A stretch of 14,313 nt of DNA from Parvularculaceae bacterium (GTDB lineage Bacteria > Pseudomonadota > Alphaproteobacteria > Caulobacterales > Parvularculaceae). Positions 1-6,873 of this stretch are shown piece after piece. A model generated the notes under the pieces. The model had not been told where the DNA came from and ran no database searches. It worked only from the letters and a program-made list of their open reading frames with translations. Location: NCBI GenBank assembly GCA_004213235.1, contig SHAI01000034.1, positions 1 to 14,313 of the forward strand. The letters are read 5' to 3'. The stretch's first letter is position 1. Each line of letters starts with the position of its first letter. The translations under genes and the position numbers were made by a program.

Positions 1-1340
1 CGTAGCGAAAACACCGGCACGCCAGCCGTGCGCAGCGGTGTCACATCCGGCCCGCCATTGGCGTTGTTGCCACGCCAGCTGGCCCCCAGACGCGCAATCG
101 GACGGACGATGGTTTTAAACGCAGCAATGTCTTCCGGACCAACGCGGGACTGAACCTGCCAGATATTTCCGGCACCAAAATCTGATTCCGACGCCATCAC
201 ATGGCGATGGAGTTCATCCTTATGCTGGGCGGCATAGGCGCGTGCGCCATAGAGGCCAACTTCCTCCGCACCCCACATAATGATGCGGATTGTGCGGCGT
301 GGCCGCCCTGGCAGGTCATGGATCAACTTCGCGGCCGCCGCCGTGATGGCAATGCCAGCCCCATCATCCACAGCGCCGGTGCCAAGGTCCCAGCTATCCA
401 AATGCCCACCAATAACAATGATTTCATCAGTTTTGCCCGGAATTTCCGCGACAACATTTCCGGAAACCGTAGATTCACGGGTCATCACCTGGATATTCAT
501 GGCAACACGGACCGGGCCGGCCTCCATCGCCGAGGCAAGTTTTATTGCACGGGCGAGTTGATCCGCATCGGGATTGGAAAGAGCTGCCGTTGGCACACGA
601 ACAATGCCCTGTTGATAGCGCATGCTGCCAGTGTGGGGCATTCTGCGGCTGTCGGTCCCGACGGAGCGAATAAGAGCGGCAATGGCACCGCGTCTTCCCG
701 CCTCGTTCGCCGCGCCTGAGCGCTTCGCGACAGCTGGCCCATAACCAGAACCATCCATGGTGCGGGTCATGGGCTCATCGACGAAAACAATTTTCCCCTC
801 AAGCCCCGACAGCGGCGCATCCTTTAAGTCCGCCAGAGACGCAAAACGGACGACCTCACCTTCCAGGCCACCTTCCGGGGTTGCCACCGAATTGCCCAGC
901 GCCGTAATCGCCAACGCCTGAGGGAATGGGGCGGAAATAGATGCCGTTTCTTTCACGCGGCTCCAATAGGGAAGCTCAAACGTCTCTATACGACTGTTTT
1001 TAAAACCAAGGGACTTGAATGTGCGTACACCCCATTCGCGCGCACGCGCCTCACCCTCAGAGCCGGCAAGCCGCGGCCCGATCTCTGTCGTCAGGCTTTC
1101 AAGAATTTCATAAGCAAGATCGCTTTTTAACGCCTTGTCGATCAGGCCATTAGCGCGCTCTGTCTGTTTCTCGCTCAGCGCCCCCGGCTTTGCTGAACTG
1201 CCCTCGCCAATGGCCGCACTTATCGTTGGCGTCGGCTGGGCATGGACAATCAATATTGGCGACAATGACGCGAGCCCACCGACCAAAAACGATCTACACA
1301 CAGAAAATAAGCGAAGCGACGATGTGCGGTGTTTTCTCAT
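1..1340 (-). CDS. Secreted M28 family zinc metallopeptidase (carboxypeptidase Q-like), C-terminus beyond window
   Basis: This frame starts at ATG 1340 and is still open at the window edge, giving 446 codons. The N-terminus is basic, then hydrophobic, and ends in a signal-peptidase-like site near VHAQ (residues 33-36), so export is predicted. The M28 aminopeptidase zinc site is readable: His313 and Asp325 in HLDSWDLGTGAVDDGAG, the Glu359-Glu360 pair in MWGAEEVGL (general base and zinc ligand), and Asp387 in SESDFG. The last histidine ligand would lie in the missing part. The first ~250 residues match the PA-like and lid region usual in this family. The likely role is hydrolysis of peptides or dipeptides in the periplasm. 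A Shine-Dalgarno-like AAGGTAAG precedes the start, and the GNAT gene ends 27 bp upstream, so the two may share a transcript. The family is secure; the exact substrate is not. Confidence 0.9.
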   Translation of the reverse strand, partial: MRKHRTSSLRLFSVCRSFLVGGLASLSPILIVHAQPTPTISAAIGEGSSAKPGALSEKQTERANGLIDKALKSDLAYEILESLTTEIGPRLAGSEGEARAREWGVRTFKSLGFKNSRIETFELPYWSRVKETASISAPFPQALAITALGNSVATPEGGLEGEVVRFASLADLKDAPLSGLEGKIVFVDEPMTRTMDGSGYGPAVAKRSGAANEAGRRGAIAALIRSVGTDSRRMPHTGSMRYQQGIVRVPTAALSNPDADQLARAIKLASAMEAGPVRVAMNIQVMTRESTVSGNVVAEIPGKTDEIIVIGGHLDSWDLGTGAVDDGAGIAITAAAAKLIHDLPGRPRRTIRIIMWGAEEVGLYGARAYAAQHKDELHRHVMASESDFGAGNIWQVQSRVGPEDIAAFKTIVRPIARLGASWRGNNANGGPDVTPLRTAGVPVFSL

Positions 1341-1367
1341 AATATCTTACCTTTGGGGCGGCGTGCC

Positions 1368-1910
1368 TTAGGCGCCAAATCTGGCGAGCCATTCCTCTCG
1401 CAGACACGCCCAGATGTTAAGGGGCAAGGTGCCCTCATACATATATATTTCATCTGTCCTGGTTTCACCGATTTTCTGCGCAACCGCCTGGCTGTTCTGG
1501 TTTTTCGGGTCGATCAGCGAGATAATACGCGGCAGGGCCGGCTGCTGTTCGAATGTCCAGCGTATGGTGGCGATCGCCGCCTCTGGCGCATAGCCCTTGC
1601 CCCAATGGGGCTTCGCCACCGCCCAGCCGCATTCCAGCTCTGGCCAGCCAGCGGGCATCCATGGGCCCGTCCGCCCAACCCATTCGCCCGTGTTTTTTTC
1701 AAACATGGAGAAAAAACCGAACCCACGGATCTCCCAATGCCCGATCAAGCTGGCATATGAACGCCAGTCCGCATGATAAGGCTGCGGCTTACCATCCCGG
1801 GTCAGAAATTCAGCACTTGCCGGATCGGCCATCATGTTGCAATGGGCATCAAGATCCGCCGGGCCAACCGGCTTCAAGATCAAACGATCAGTTTCGAGGG
1901 TAATGCTCAT
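1368..1910 (-). CDS. GNAT family N-acetyltransferase (RimJ/RimL-like, Acetyltransf_3 type)
   Basis: This 180-residue protein has the full length of a single GNAT domain. The N-terminus ETDRLILKPVGPADLDAH is the typical opening of RimJ/RimL-like enzymes. The acetyl-CoA pyrophosphate-binding loop is seen as HWGKGYAPEA (residues 102-111), preceded by the beta-strand ECGWAVAK. The C-terminal N-x-x-S-x-x-V-A-x-K-I-G motif (residues 137-148) is also present. Such enzymes move an acetyl group from acetyl-CoA to an amine, either a protein N-terminus or a small molecule; the acceptor cannot be told from sequence. The protein is cytoplasmic, with no signal peptide. No convincing Shine-Dalgarno sequence precedes ATG 1910. 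The M28 peptidase gene follows 27 bp downstream on the same strand, so co-transcription is likely. Confidence 0.88.
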   Translation of the reverse strand: MSITLETDRLILKPVGPADLDAHCNMMADPASAEFLTRDGKPQPYHADWRSYASLIGHWEIRGFGFFSMFEKNTGEWVGRTGPWMPAGWPELECGWAVAKPHWGKGYAPEAAIATIRWTFEQQPALPRIISLIDPKNQNSQAVAQKIGETRTDEIYMYEGTLPLNIWACLREEWLARFGA

Positions 1911-2302
1911 GGGTTAGCCAATACGCCACCCAGCGCCATAAGGCGAGCCATTGGCTCGGTAATATACCCGGCATGCGCCGAAAATGTACAGGCAATGCGC
2001 CGATAATGTACAGGCAAATGGCGTTCGGTGCAGCATCAGGATAGCACCATGGTCGCGCTTCTATTTGGTGCTTCAACCTATGCGAACAGCGCATTCGATT
2101 ACAATTTTGCCATTCATGGCGCAATCATGGCCGCGCCAGCATCGCGATCGCCGGAAAACAGAATTCAGATTTAATCATGATACAGATGGCTGCCGCCCAT
2201 CCCGCCGCCAGATACGCCCTATGTTATACGCTCTGGCGCACCCTCCGGCGCCCAAACCATCAGTGACGCAGCGGCAAAATATTGCCGCCACGCCATGGGA
2301 TC
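1911..2302. other. Intergenic region between mdh and the GNAT gene, no convincing gene
   Basis: This ~390-bp gap holds a 22-bp tandem repeat (1973-2016, listed separately) and one small plus-strand frame at 2049-2174. That frame encodes 41 residues beginning MVALLFGASTYANSAF, with a weak AGGAT upstream. It could be chance or a relic, and I do not call it a gene. A 7-bp hairpin, GCGGCAA-AATA-TTGCCGC at 2271-2288, sits just past the mdh stop. It lacks a T-run on the mdh side, so it is at best a weak or Rho-assisted end signal. The longer frames crossing this gap on either strand have no recognisable domain. Confidence 0.5.
1973..2016. repeat. 22-bp perfect-length tandem repeat, two copies, one mismatch
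   Basis: Copies at 1973-1994 and 1995-2016 abut exactly and differ at one base (A versus T at the tenth position). Each contains GCGCCGA and ATGTACAGGCA. On the minus strand each reads TGTACATTATCGGCGCAT or TGTACATTTTCGGCGCAT, separated by TGCC. Short repeated blocks beginning with TGT are typical of the ends of IS21-type elements, but no transposase is nearby. It could be a solo end or scar, or simply a local duplication. Confidence 0.8.
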
Positions 2303-3265
2303 TTATTTCAGGCTATCATCAATATTTTGACACGCTTCCATCAGCTCGCGCACGGCATCGACAGAATGATCGAACATTTTCTTCTCATCATCCGTAAACT
2401 GAACTTCAACAACGCGCTCCACACCATCTGAACCAAGGACAACGGGCACACCGACATACATGTCGTTAAGGCCATATTCGCCGGTAAGATACGCAGCACA
2501 TGGCGCGACGACTTTTTTATCTTTCAGATAGCTTTCCGCCATCTGAATCGCAGAAGCCGCTGGCGCATAATAAGCCGAACCGGTTTTCAAAAGCGCAACA
2601 ATCTCGCCGCCGCCTTTGCGGGTCCGATCGACAATTGCGTCAATCCTGTCCTGTGTCGTCCACCCCATTTTGACAAGGTCAGGGAGCGGAATACCGGCAA
2701 CGGTTGAATAACGCTCAAGCGGCACCATGGTGTCACCATGACCGCCAAGAACAAATGCCGTGACGCTCTCGACAGAGACGTTAAATTCTTCTGCCAGGAA
2801 ATAGCGGAAGCGCGCAGAGTCCAGAATACCCGCCATGCCAACAACCTTATTCGTCGGCAGGCCAGAGAATTTCTGCAGCGCCCAAACCATCGCATCAAGC
2901 GGGTTGGTTATGCAGATCACCAGCGCGTTCGGTGCATATTTCTTGATGCCTTCGCCGACGGATTTCATCACCTTCAGGTTAATGCCGACAAGGTCATCGC
3001 GGCTCATCCCCGGCTTACGGGCAACGCCGGCAGTGACGATACATACATCAGCGCCTTCGATGTCTTTGTAATCCTGCGTCCCCTTAAGGCCACTGTCATA
3101 GCCATCAACCGGGGAGCTTTCAGCGATATCCAGGGCTTTGCCTTCCGGCAGCCCTTCCGCGATGTCGAACAGGACAACATCGCCTAACTCTTTTTGGGCA
3201 GCGATATGGGCAAGCGTGCCCCCAATCATGCCAGAACCGATCATCGCAATCTTGTTGCGGGCCAT
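2303..3265 (-). CDS. mdh: Malate dehydrogenase (NAD-dependent, LDH-like type)
   Basis: This is a full-length 320-residue malate dehydrogenase of the LDH-like (type 3) class usual in alphaproteobacteria. It interconverts malate and oxaloacetate with NAD in the TCA cycle, in the cytoplasm. The Rossmann motif G10-S-G-M-I-G15 is followed by Asp34 at the end of the second strand, which indicates NAD rather than NADP. The mobile-loop arginines Arg83 and Arg89 lie in ARKPGMSRDDL; Arg83 at the specificity position marks a malate rather than a lactate enzyme. Asn121 sits in TNPLD. The catalytic relay and substrate residues are Asp149, Arg152 and His176 (GGHGDTMVP). The start has a clear AGGAG about 7 bases upstream. 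Unlike many relatives the gene is not beside sucCD or sucAB here; it appears monocistronic between an outer-membrane protein gene and an intergenic gap. Confidence 0.97.
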   Translation of the reverse strand: MARNKIAMIGSGMIGGTLAHIAAQKELGDVVLFDIAEGLPEGKALDIAESSPVDGYDSGLKGTQDYKDIEGADVCIVTAGVARKPGMSRDDLVGINLKVMKSVGEGIKKYAPNALVICITNPLDAMVWALQKFSGLPTNKVVGMAGILDSARFRYFLAEEFNVSVESVTAFVLGGHGDTMVPLERYSTVAGIPLPDLVKMGWTTQDRIDAIVDRTRKGGGEIVALLKTGSAYYAPAASAIQMAESYLKDKKVVAPCAAYLTGEYGLNDMYVGVPVVLGSDGVERVVEVQFTDDEKKMFDHSVDAVRELMEACQNIDDSLK

Positions 3266-3325
3266 GCATTCATCTCCTTATTGAATTGAACCGGTGATAC
3301 GCGCGAACACGCATTTTGCGGCGGT

Positions 3326-3340
3326 CATAGCGCGACTATG
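3326..3340. promoter_or_regulatory. Inverted repeat in the mdh upstream region
   Basis: CATAG-CGCGA-CTATG is a perfect 5-bp inverted repeat with a 5-bp spacer, lying about 60 bases upstream of the mdh start and 30 past the stop of the outer-membrane protein gene. It could be a small operator or a weak hairpin. No regulator is identifiable and chance occurrence is possible. Confidence 0.25.
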
Positions 3341-3373
3341 GCAAAAAAGGAAAGCGGCTTGCGCTGTCGTTGG

Positions 3374-4120
3374 TTAAAAGGACTTCCGGAGAGAGGCCGT
3401 TATACCAGACGAAATGAACTGCGCGCCATCAATCTGGATCGCCCCTGCCGCCGCAAGGGCATCATCGGGCCCATAAACGAGGTCTCGGGTCCGCACATAA
3501 AGATATTCTACCGACATATCATAGCCATCGCCGACCCGTGCCGAGACGCCCGCGCGCCCCTGATAGGCAAAAGCGGCATCGGACTGGCCAAAGCCGTTGC
3601 GCGTAAATGCGCCGCCAACACCAGCACCGATGAAGAAAGACAATTCCTCATTACCCAATACGGTCTGATAAGCGTTGGACATGAGGAAATGCACCGAAAA
3701 GTCGCCATCAGGCGTGACAGGAACCGACACCGGTGCGCCAGGCCCGGGATCGAACCCGCCAGTATGCCTTACCTCATCCATCCCGGCGCTTATGTAACGG
3801 TATTCCAATTCGGTGCGTGTACCGGCTGGATACGCAAAACCGAGTGCAGCCGATACGCTAGGCGTTGATCTCAGCGAACTCTCACGCCGATCCGGTGGCA
3901 AAACGATAGTTATCAGATCAGGGCTATACGAAATATCCTGGTCAAATTGCCTCGGGAACAGGCCACCAGCGCCGATCCGCGCATAAACGTTGCCCGTGGC
4001 AGTGTCATCATCCCCGCTTGATAGGCCTTGCGCCGACGCGCCATGGCGGGGCAGCGTAGCAACCCCTACGGACACCAACCCCGCGACAACAATCCCTCGT
4101 ACAATCCTCAAATTCGTCAT
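3374..4120 (-). CDS. Porin-family / small outer-membrane beta-barrel protein
   Basis: This 248-residue protein has a signal peptide (MTNLRIVRGIVVAGLVSVGV, cleavage likely after ASA at about residue 30). The rest consists of alternating polar and hydrophobic strands such as VYARIGAGGLF, SVSAALGFAY, TELEYRYISAG, ELSFFIGAGVGGAF, GRAGVSARVG and DMSVEYLYVRT. It ends in ITASLRKSF, whose terminal phenylalanine is the usual signal for BAM-dependent outer-membrane insertion. Size and strand pattern fit an eight-stranded OmpA/OmpW-like or Opa-like barrel. Possible roles are adhesion, envelope stability or small-molecule passage; sequence does not choose between them. The start lacks a strong Shine-Dalgarno sequence. 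The gap to the symporter gene upstream is 115 bp with no obvious terminator, so expression independent of the symporter is not certain. Confidence 0.8.
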   Translation of the reverse strand: MTNLRIVRGIVVAGLVSVGVATLPRHGASAQGLSSGDDDTATGNVYARIGAGGLFPRQFDQDISYSPDLITIVLPPDRRESSLRSTPSVSAALGFAYPAGTRTELEYRYISAGMDEVRHTGGFDPGPGAPVSVPVTPDGDFSVHFLMSNAYQTVLGNEELSFFIGAGVGGAFTRNGFGQSDAAFAYQGRAGVSARVGDGYDMSVEYLYVRTRDLVYGPDDALAAAGAIQIDGAQFISSGITASLRKSF

Positions 4121-4235
4121 GTCGATCTAAACGCTTACCATCTCGCACCCGGGCGATACACTAAACCTTCCGCGCCGAAGAAAACCGCAAGATGAAAAAA
4201 CCGTGGCATTCCCGGCACCTTACTTCCTCGGCACG

Positions 4236-5672
4236 TTACTTCCGCGCCGCGAAGTATTCTTTTGTCATCCGCGCAATCATCGGCGACAGCACGAGAAGCG
4301 CAATCAGGTTCGGGGCCGCCATCAGACCAGTCAATGTATCGACAGCAAGCCATGACAAGGAGACCACGTCCTCTACCGCGCCGCCCTCTTCAAGCATCAG
4401 CACCGCCGCCCCGGAGAAGGTGAAGAAGATGTAGGCAAGCTTGAAAGGCATGATCGACTTCACGCCGAACAAAAACTCGCAGCACCGCTCGCCATAATAG
4501 CTCCACCCCAAAATGGTCGTGAACCCGAAAATGGTGAGCGCAATCGCGACAATATGGCTACCAAGGCCGGGCAATGTATTTTCGAACGCGGCGATGGTCA
4601 GGGGCGCTGCTGTTTCACAGCCTGCTGGCAAGGTGAGGAGCGAATCGCGCACAAATGGCGCACACGCATCAGGAATGACCCCTGCAGTTAAAATCACCAG
4701 TGCCGTGAGCGAACATACAACAATCGTGTCGATGAACGTGCCAAGCATCGCGATCACGCCCTGATTGACAGGGTCATTATTTTGAGCCGCCGCGTGCGCG
4801 ATTGGCGCAGACCCCTGGCCCGCCTCGTTTGAGAAGATGCCCCGCGCGACGCCTTTCTGCATGGACAACAGCAGGAGCCCACCGACAAAACCGCCGGCTG
4901 CAGCATCAAACCCGAAGGCTTTGGTAAAGATCAGGCCGAATGCAGCCGGAACTGCCTGAATGTTCGCGCCAATGACGATGAGGCTGACCAAAAGATAAGC
5001 CAATGCCATGCCCGGCACGAGCTTTGAGGCGACATTCGAGATCCGCTTAATGCCGCCAATGATCACAAGCGCCGCACCACCGGCGATGACAAGGCCGGAA
5101 AGCCAGGGGGTGATACCGTAATTCGCGTTCAGCGCATCAGAAATCGTGTTGGTCTGGATCGAAGACCCGGTGCCCCAGGAGGCCAGCATCCCAAAGAAGG
5201 CAAAAACAGCGCCAAGCCAGACCCAGCGCGACCCCATGCCGTTCTTGATATAGTACATGGGGCCACCGACATGGCGCCCCTCAGCGTCCACTTCGCGGAA
5301 TTTCACCGCCAAAACGCCCTCACCATATTTGGTCGCCATGCCGACCAGCGCCGTAACCCACATCCAGAAAACGGCGCCCGGCCCGCCAATGGCAATTGCC
5401 GCAGCAACCCCGCCAATATTACCAGTGCCCACTGTCGACGAAAGCGCCGTCATCAGCGCAGCGAAGGGAGAAACATCACCTTCCTGGCCAGAGTCGCGTT
5501 TGCGTGTCAGCTCGCCAATGGCATAGGGCAGTTTTACGAGCGGCATGAAGCCAAGCCGCACCATCAGATAAAGCCCGGTACCCAGCAGCAATATCAAAAT
5601 TGGTGGATACTGCACCGTATCAGAGCCCCAGACATACGCGTTGGTCAGCTCAATAAAGCCCTGCAAATCCAT
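4236..5672 (-). CDS. Sodium:alanine (or glycine) symporter, AGCS family
   Basis: This is a 478-residue inner-membrane transporter of the alanine/glycine:cation symporter family, which brings in alanine or glycine with sodium. Family signatures are the stretch TALSSTVGTGNIGGVA (residues 75-90) with the following GGPGAVFWMWV, the helix-loop TKYGEGVLAVKFR, and SNEAGQGSAPIAHAAA in the second half. Around ten hydrophobic segments can be counted. The frame stays open upstream to 5762, but I chose ATG 5672 because AAGGA lies 7 bases before it and the protein then starts MDLQGFIELTNAYVWG, just ahead of the first membrane helix. The extra 30 residues of the longer frame are arginine-rich and unlike the family. 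The neighbours are not functionally linked. Confidence 0.93.
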   Translation of the reverse strand: MDLQGFIELTNAYVWGSDTVQYPPILILLLGTGLYLMVRLGFMPLVKLPYAIGELTRKRDSGQEGDVSPFAALMTALSSTVGTGNIGGVAAAIAIGGPGAVFWMWVTALVGMATKYGEGVLAVKFREVDAEGRHVGGPMYYIKNGMGSRWVWLGAVFAFFGMLASWGTGSSIQTNTISDALNANYGITPWLSGLVIAGGAALVIIGGIKRISNVASKLVPGMALAYLLVSLIVIGANIQAVPAAFGLIFTKAFGFDAAAGGFVGGLLLLSMQKGVARGIFSNEAGQGSAPIAHAAAQNNDPVNQGVIAMLGTFIDTIVVCSLTALVILTAGVIPDACAPFVRDSLLTLPAGCETAAPLTIAAFENTLPGLGSHIVAIALTIFGFTTILGWSYYGERCCEFLFGVKSIMPFKLAYIFFTFSGAAVLMLEEGGAVEDVVSLSWLAVDTLTGLMAAPNLIALLVLSPMIARMTKEYFAARK

Positions 5673-5883
5673 TATGCCGTCCTTGATTAGTCTTGCGATT
5701 ATCCCGCGCGCCGCCTCAGACCTTATGGCCCGGCATTGCCCATCCCTCTGATCTAACGCCAAACCTTATGCGGATGCTGGCACTCATGTCCACCGGCATC
5801 TCAGCCGGCAACACCACAGATTGCGCAATCCAGCGCGCCAAGAGAGGCGAAAACCCAGCCACAGCGGCAAAATTTGACCTATT
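5673..5883. other. Intergenic region between the symporter start and the peptidase operon end
   Basis: About 210 bp with no supported gene. It must hold the symporter promoter and the 3' end of the peptidase operon. A short hairpin, CCGGC-ATCTCA-GCCGG, occurs near 5793-5808 but has no T-run on either side. A plus-strand frame running 5693-6004 and a minus-strand frame from 6320 to 5784 cross this stretch; both look like shadows. Confidence 0.4.
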
Positions 5884-5997
5884 TCACCGCCTCCCAGCCA
5901 CACCGCCCGCCGGCACCCCAGATAGCACCCCAAACAGCACCCCAAACAGCACCCCAAACAGCGCCCCAAACAGCGCCCCACGGGCCGCACGCTGCAA
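5884..5997 (-). CDS. Candidate glycine-zipper hydrophobic micropeptide, or C-terminal tail cut off from the C1 peptidase
   Basis: The frame runs in register with the cysteine peptidase gene: after its TAA (6003-6001) comes one AGC codon, then TTG 5997 and 36 further codons to TGA. The product is LQRAAR followed by seven four-residue blocks that each begin with glycine: GALF, GALF, GVLF, GVLF, GVLS, GVPA, GGVA, then GRR. Eight glycines therefore sit exactly four residues apart, an extended GxxxG glycine zipper, with arginines at both ends and a hydrophobic span of about 22 residues suited to one membrane helix. No Shine-Dalgarno precedes TTG, so it may be made by re-initiation or stop readthrough, or it may be a former peptidase tail lost by a nonsense mutation. 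The opposite strand also reads open here (repeating TPNS), so coding is plausible but not proven. Confidence 0.45.
   Translation of the reverse strand: MQRAARGALFGALFGVLFGVLFGVLSGVPAGGVAGRR
5924..5980. repeat. 12-bp tandem repeat, about 4.75 copies
   Basis: The unit AGCACCCCAAAC is repeated at 5924, 5936 and 5948. At 5960 and 5972 it appears with one A-to-G change, and the last copy is partial. A degenerate further copy, GGCACCCCAGAT, lies just to the left at 5912-5923. The unit is a multiple of three, so copy-number change would keep the minus-strand frame and only lengthen or shorten the encoded G-[AV]-L-F helix by one turn-like block. It is not a CRISPR array: there are no spacers. Confidence 0.92.
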
Positions 5998-6000
5998 GCT

Positions 6001-6873
6001 TTAGGGCACGACGGGCTTCGAGCGATTGAGAACCGCCCCATAAGCCTCGGTAAAAGCATCCAGGACATACCCATAACTGGCATAGGCGAAGCCATTATCG
6101 CCCCATTTGTCGCCCCAGCTGTTGCGGATAATGAAATAATCTTTGGTGTACCCGACAAAACAAACGGCATGGCCGCCGCGCGCTTTTGCCCGATCATAAC
6201 GATCCAGTACCCCCGATGTAGACGTCGCTCGGTGAAATGCTTTGTCCACATCAAGGCGCGTAAGCACCGGGCCTTGGGCCGACAGCCAGCTTTTGAGCGT
6301 GTCCAGATCAAGCCGGTCACTATTCGCGGGCTTCAAATTATAGAAGGCATTTATTCTGTATTGGGATGATATTGAGAAAAATGTGTGCGGGGCAAGCCGG
6401 CTCAACGCCCCCTTCATCGGCAACATGTCTTCGGGAACACAGCCATATTTGCGTGCAACCTTCAGACCGAGCTTGGTCGACGTGCCCGCTGAGTCCAGAA
6501 ACGATGTTGGGTAGGCGGTGAAATTGTCAGTTTCCTTGTTGGCCATCCAGATAAATCGCGGCGAGACAAGCTGGTCCTTGTCAATCAGCTTTTCTTTAAC
6601 ATAGTGCCATCGCAAAACACCGTCCGCCGTTGCAAAACCAACACATGCACCCGTATTGCCCTGGTTGCGTACCGGCCACCAGGGCTCCCGAAGGTCCACC
6701 TTGTCGGGAAGACTGGCTTTATCATCGACGAATGCCGCGCCGACCGCATCACCATAGGTCCAGTCTGCGTCGGTCAAACTCGACGGCACGCAATTTAGGA
6801 TGAACCGCCGATATCGCGGCCCGCTCTTACGTTTCTTTACGGCCCGTTTCACCTTGGATTTAACCGCTGTCAT
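6001..6873 (-). CDS. Papain-like C1 family cysteine peptidase, cytoplasmic
   Basis: The 290-residue product has a strongly basic N-terminus (MTAVKSKVKRAVKKRKSGPR) and no signal peptide. The papain-fold active site is visible: Gln71 and Cys77 in NQGNTGACVGFA (the family's QGxCGSCW region, here without the Trp), His235 in ARGGHAVCFVGY, and Asn251 in IIRNSWGDKWGDNGFAY, which is the classic NSWG segment. There is no long inhibitory propeptide; about 55 residues precede VDLREPWWPVRNQG. I chose ATG 6873, not the GTG at 6891, because it overlaps the TGA of the serine peptidase gene (ATGA), which implies translational coupling, and a GGGGAT sequence lies upstream. A cytoplasmic location is odd for C1 enzymes and points to a regulated intracellular role. 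One codon past its stop the same frame continues into a glycine-zipper segment. Confidence 0.92.
   Translation of the reverse strand: MTAVKSKVKRAVKKRKSGPRYRRFILNCVPSSLTDADWTYGDAVGAAFVDDKASLPDKVDLREPWWPVRNQGNTGACVGFATADGVLRWHYVKEKLIDKDQLVSPRFIWMANKETDNFTAYPTSFLDSAGTSTKLGLKVARKYGCVPEDMLPMKGALSRLAPHTFFSISSQYRINAFYNLKPANSDRLDLDTLKSWLSAQGPVLTRLDVDKAFHRATSTSGVLDRYDRAKARGGHAVCFVGYTKDYFIIRNSWGDKWGDNGFAYASYGYVLDAFTEAYGAVLNRSKPVVP

Noticed and set aside
201..719. Plus-strand frame of 172 residues
   Set aside because: It is antisense to the M28 peptidase, whose catalytic motifs are clear in the minus-strand frame, and it has no domain of its own.
2049..2174. 41-residue plus-strand frame starting MVALLFGASTYAN
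   Set aside because: It has a weak AGGAT upstream but is too short and has no recognised family; it is noted in the intergenic entry only.
2271..2288. Hairpin after mdh as intrinsic terminator
   Set aside because: A 7-bp stem without a T-run on the mdh transcript side; not enough for a terminator call.
5912..5980. Possible CRISPR-like array
   Set aside because: The units abut with no spacers and are only 12 bp long; it is a simple tandem repeat.
5693..6004. Plus-strand frame with repeated TPNS residues across the 12-bp repeat
   Set aside because: It starts inside the symporter upstream region and ends at the peptidase stop. The repeat reads open on both strands; the minus-strand reading continues the peptidase frame and gives a structured zipper, so it is preferred, though not proven.
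5784..6320. Minus-strand 178-residue frame with repeated LGCC-like residues
   Set aside because: Most of it overlaps the C1 peptidase in another frame; the peptidase frame carries the catalytic His and Asn, so this is a shadow.
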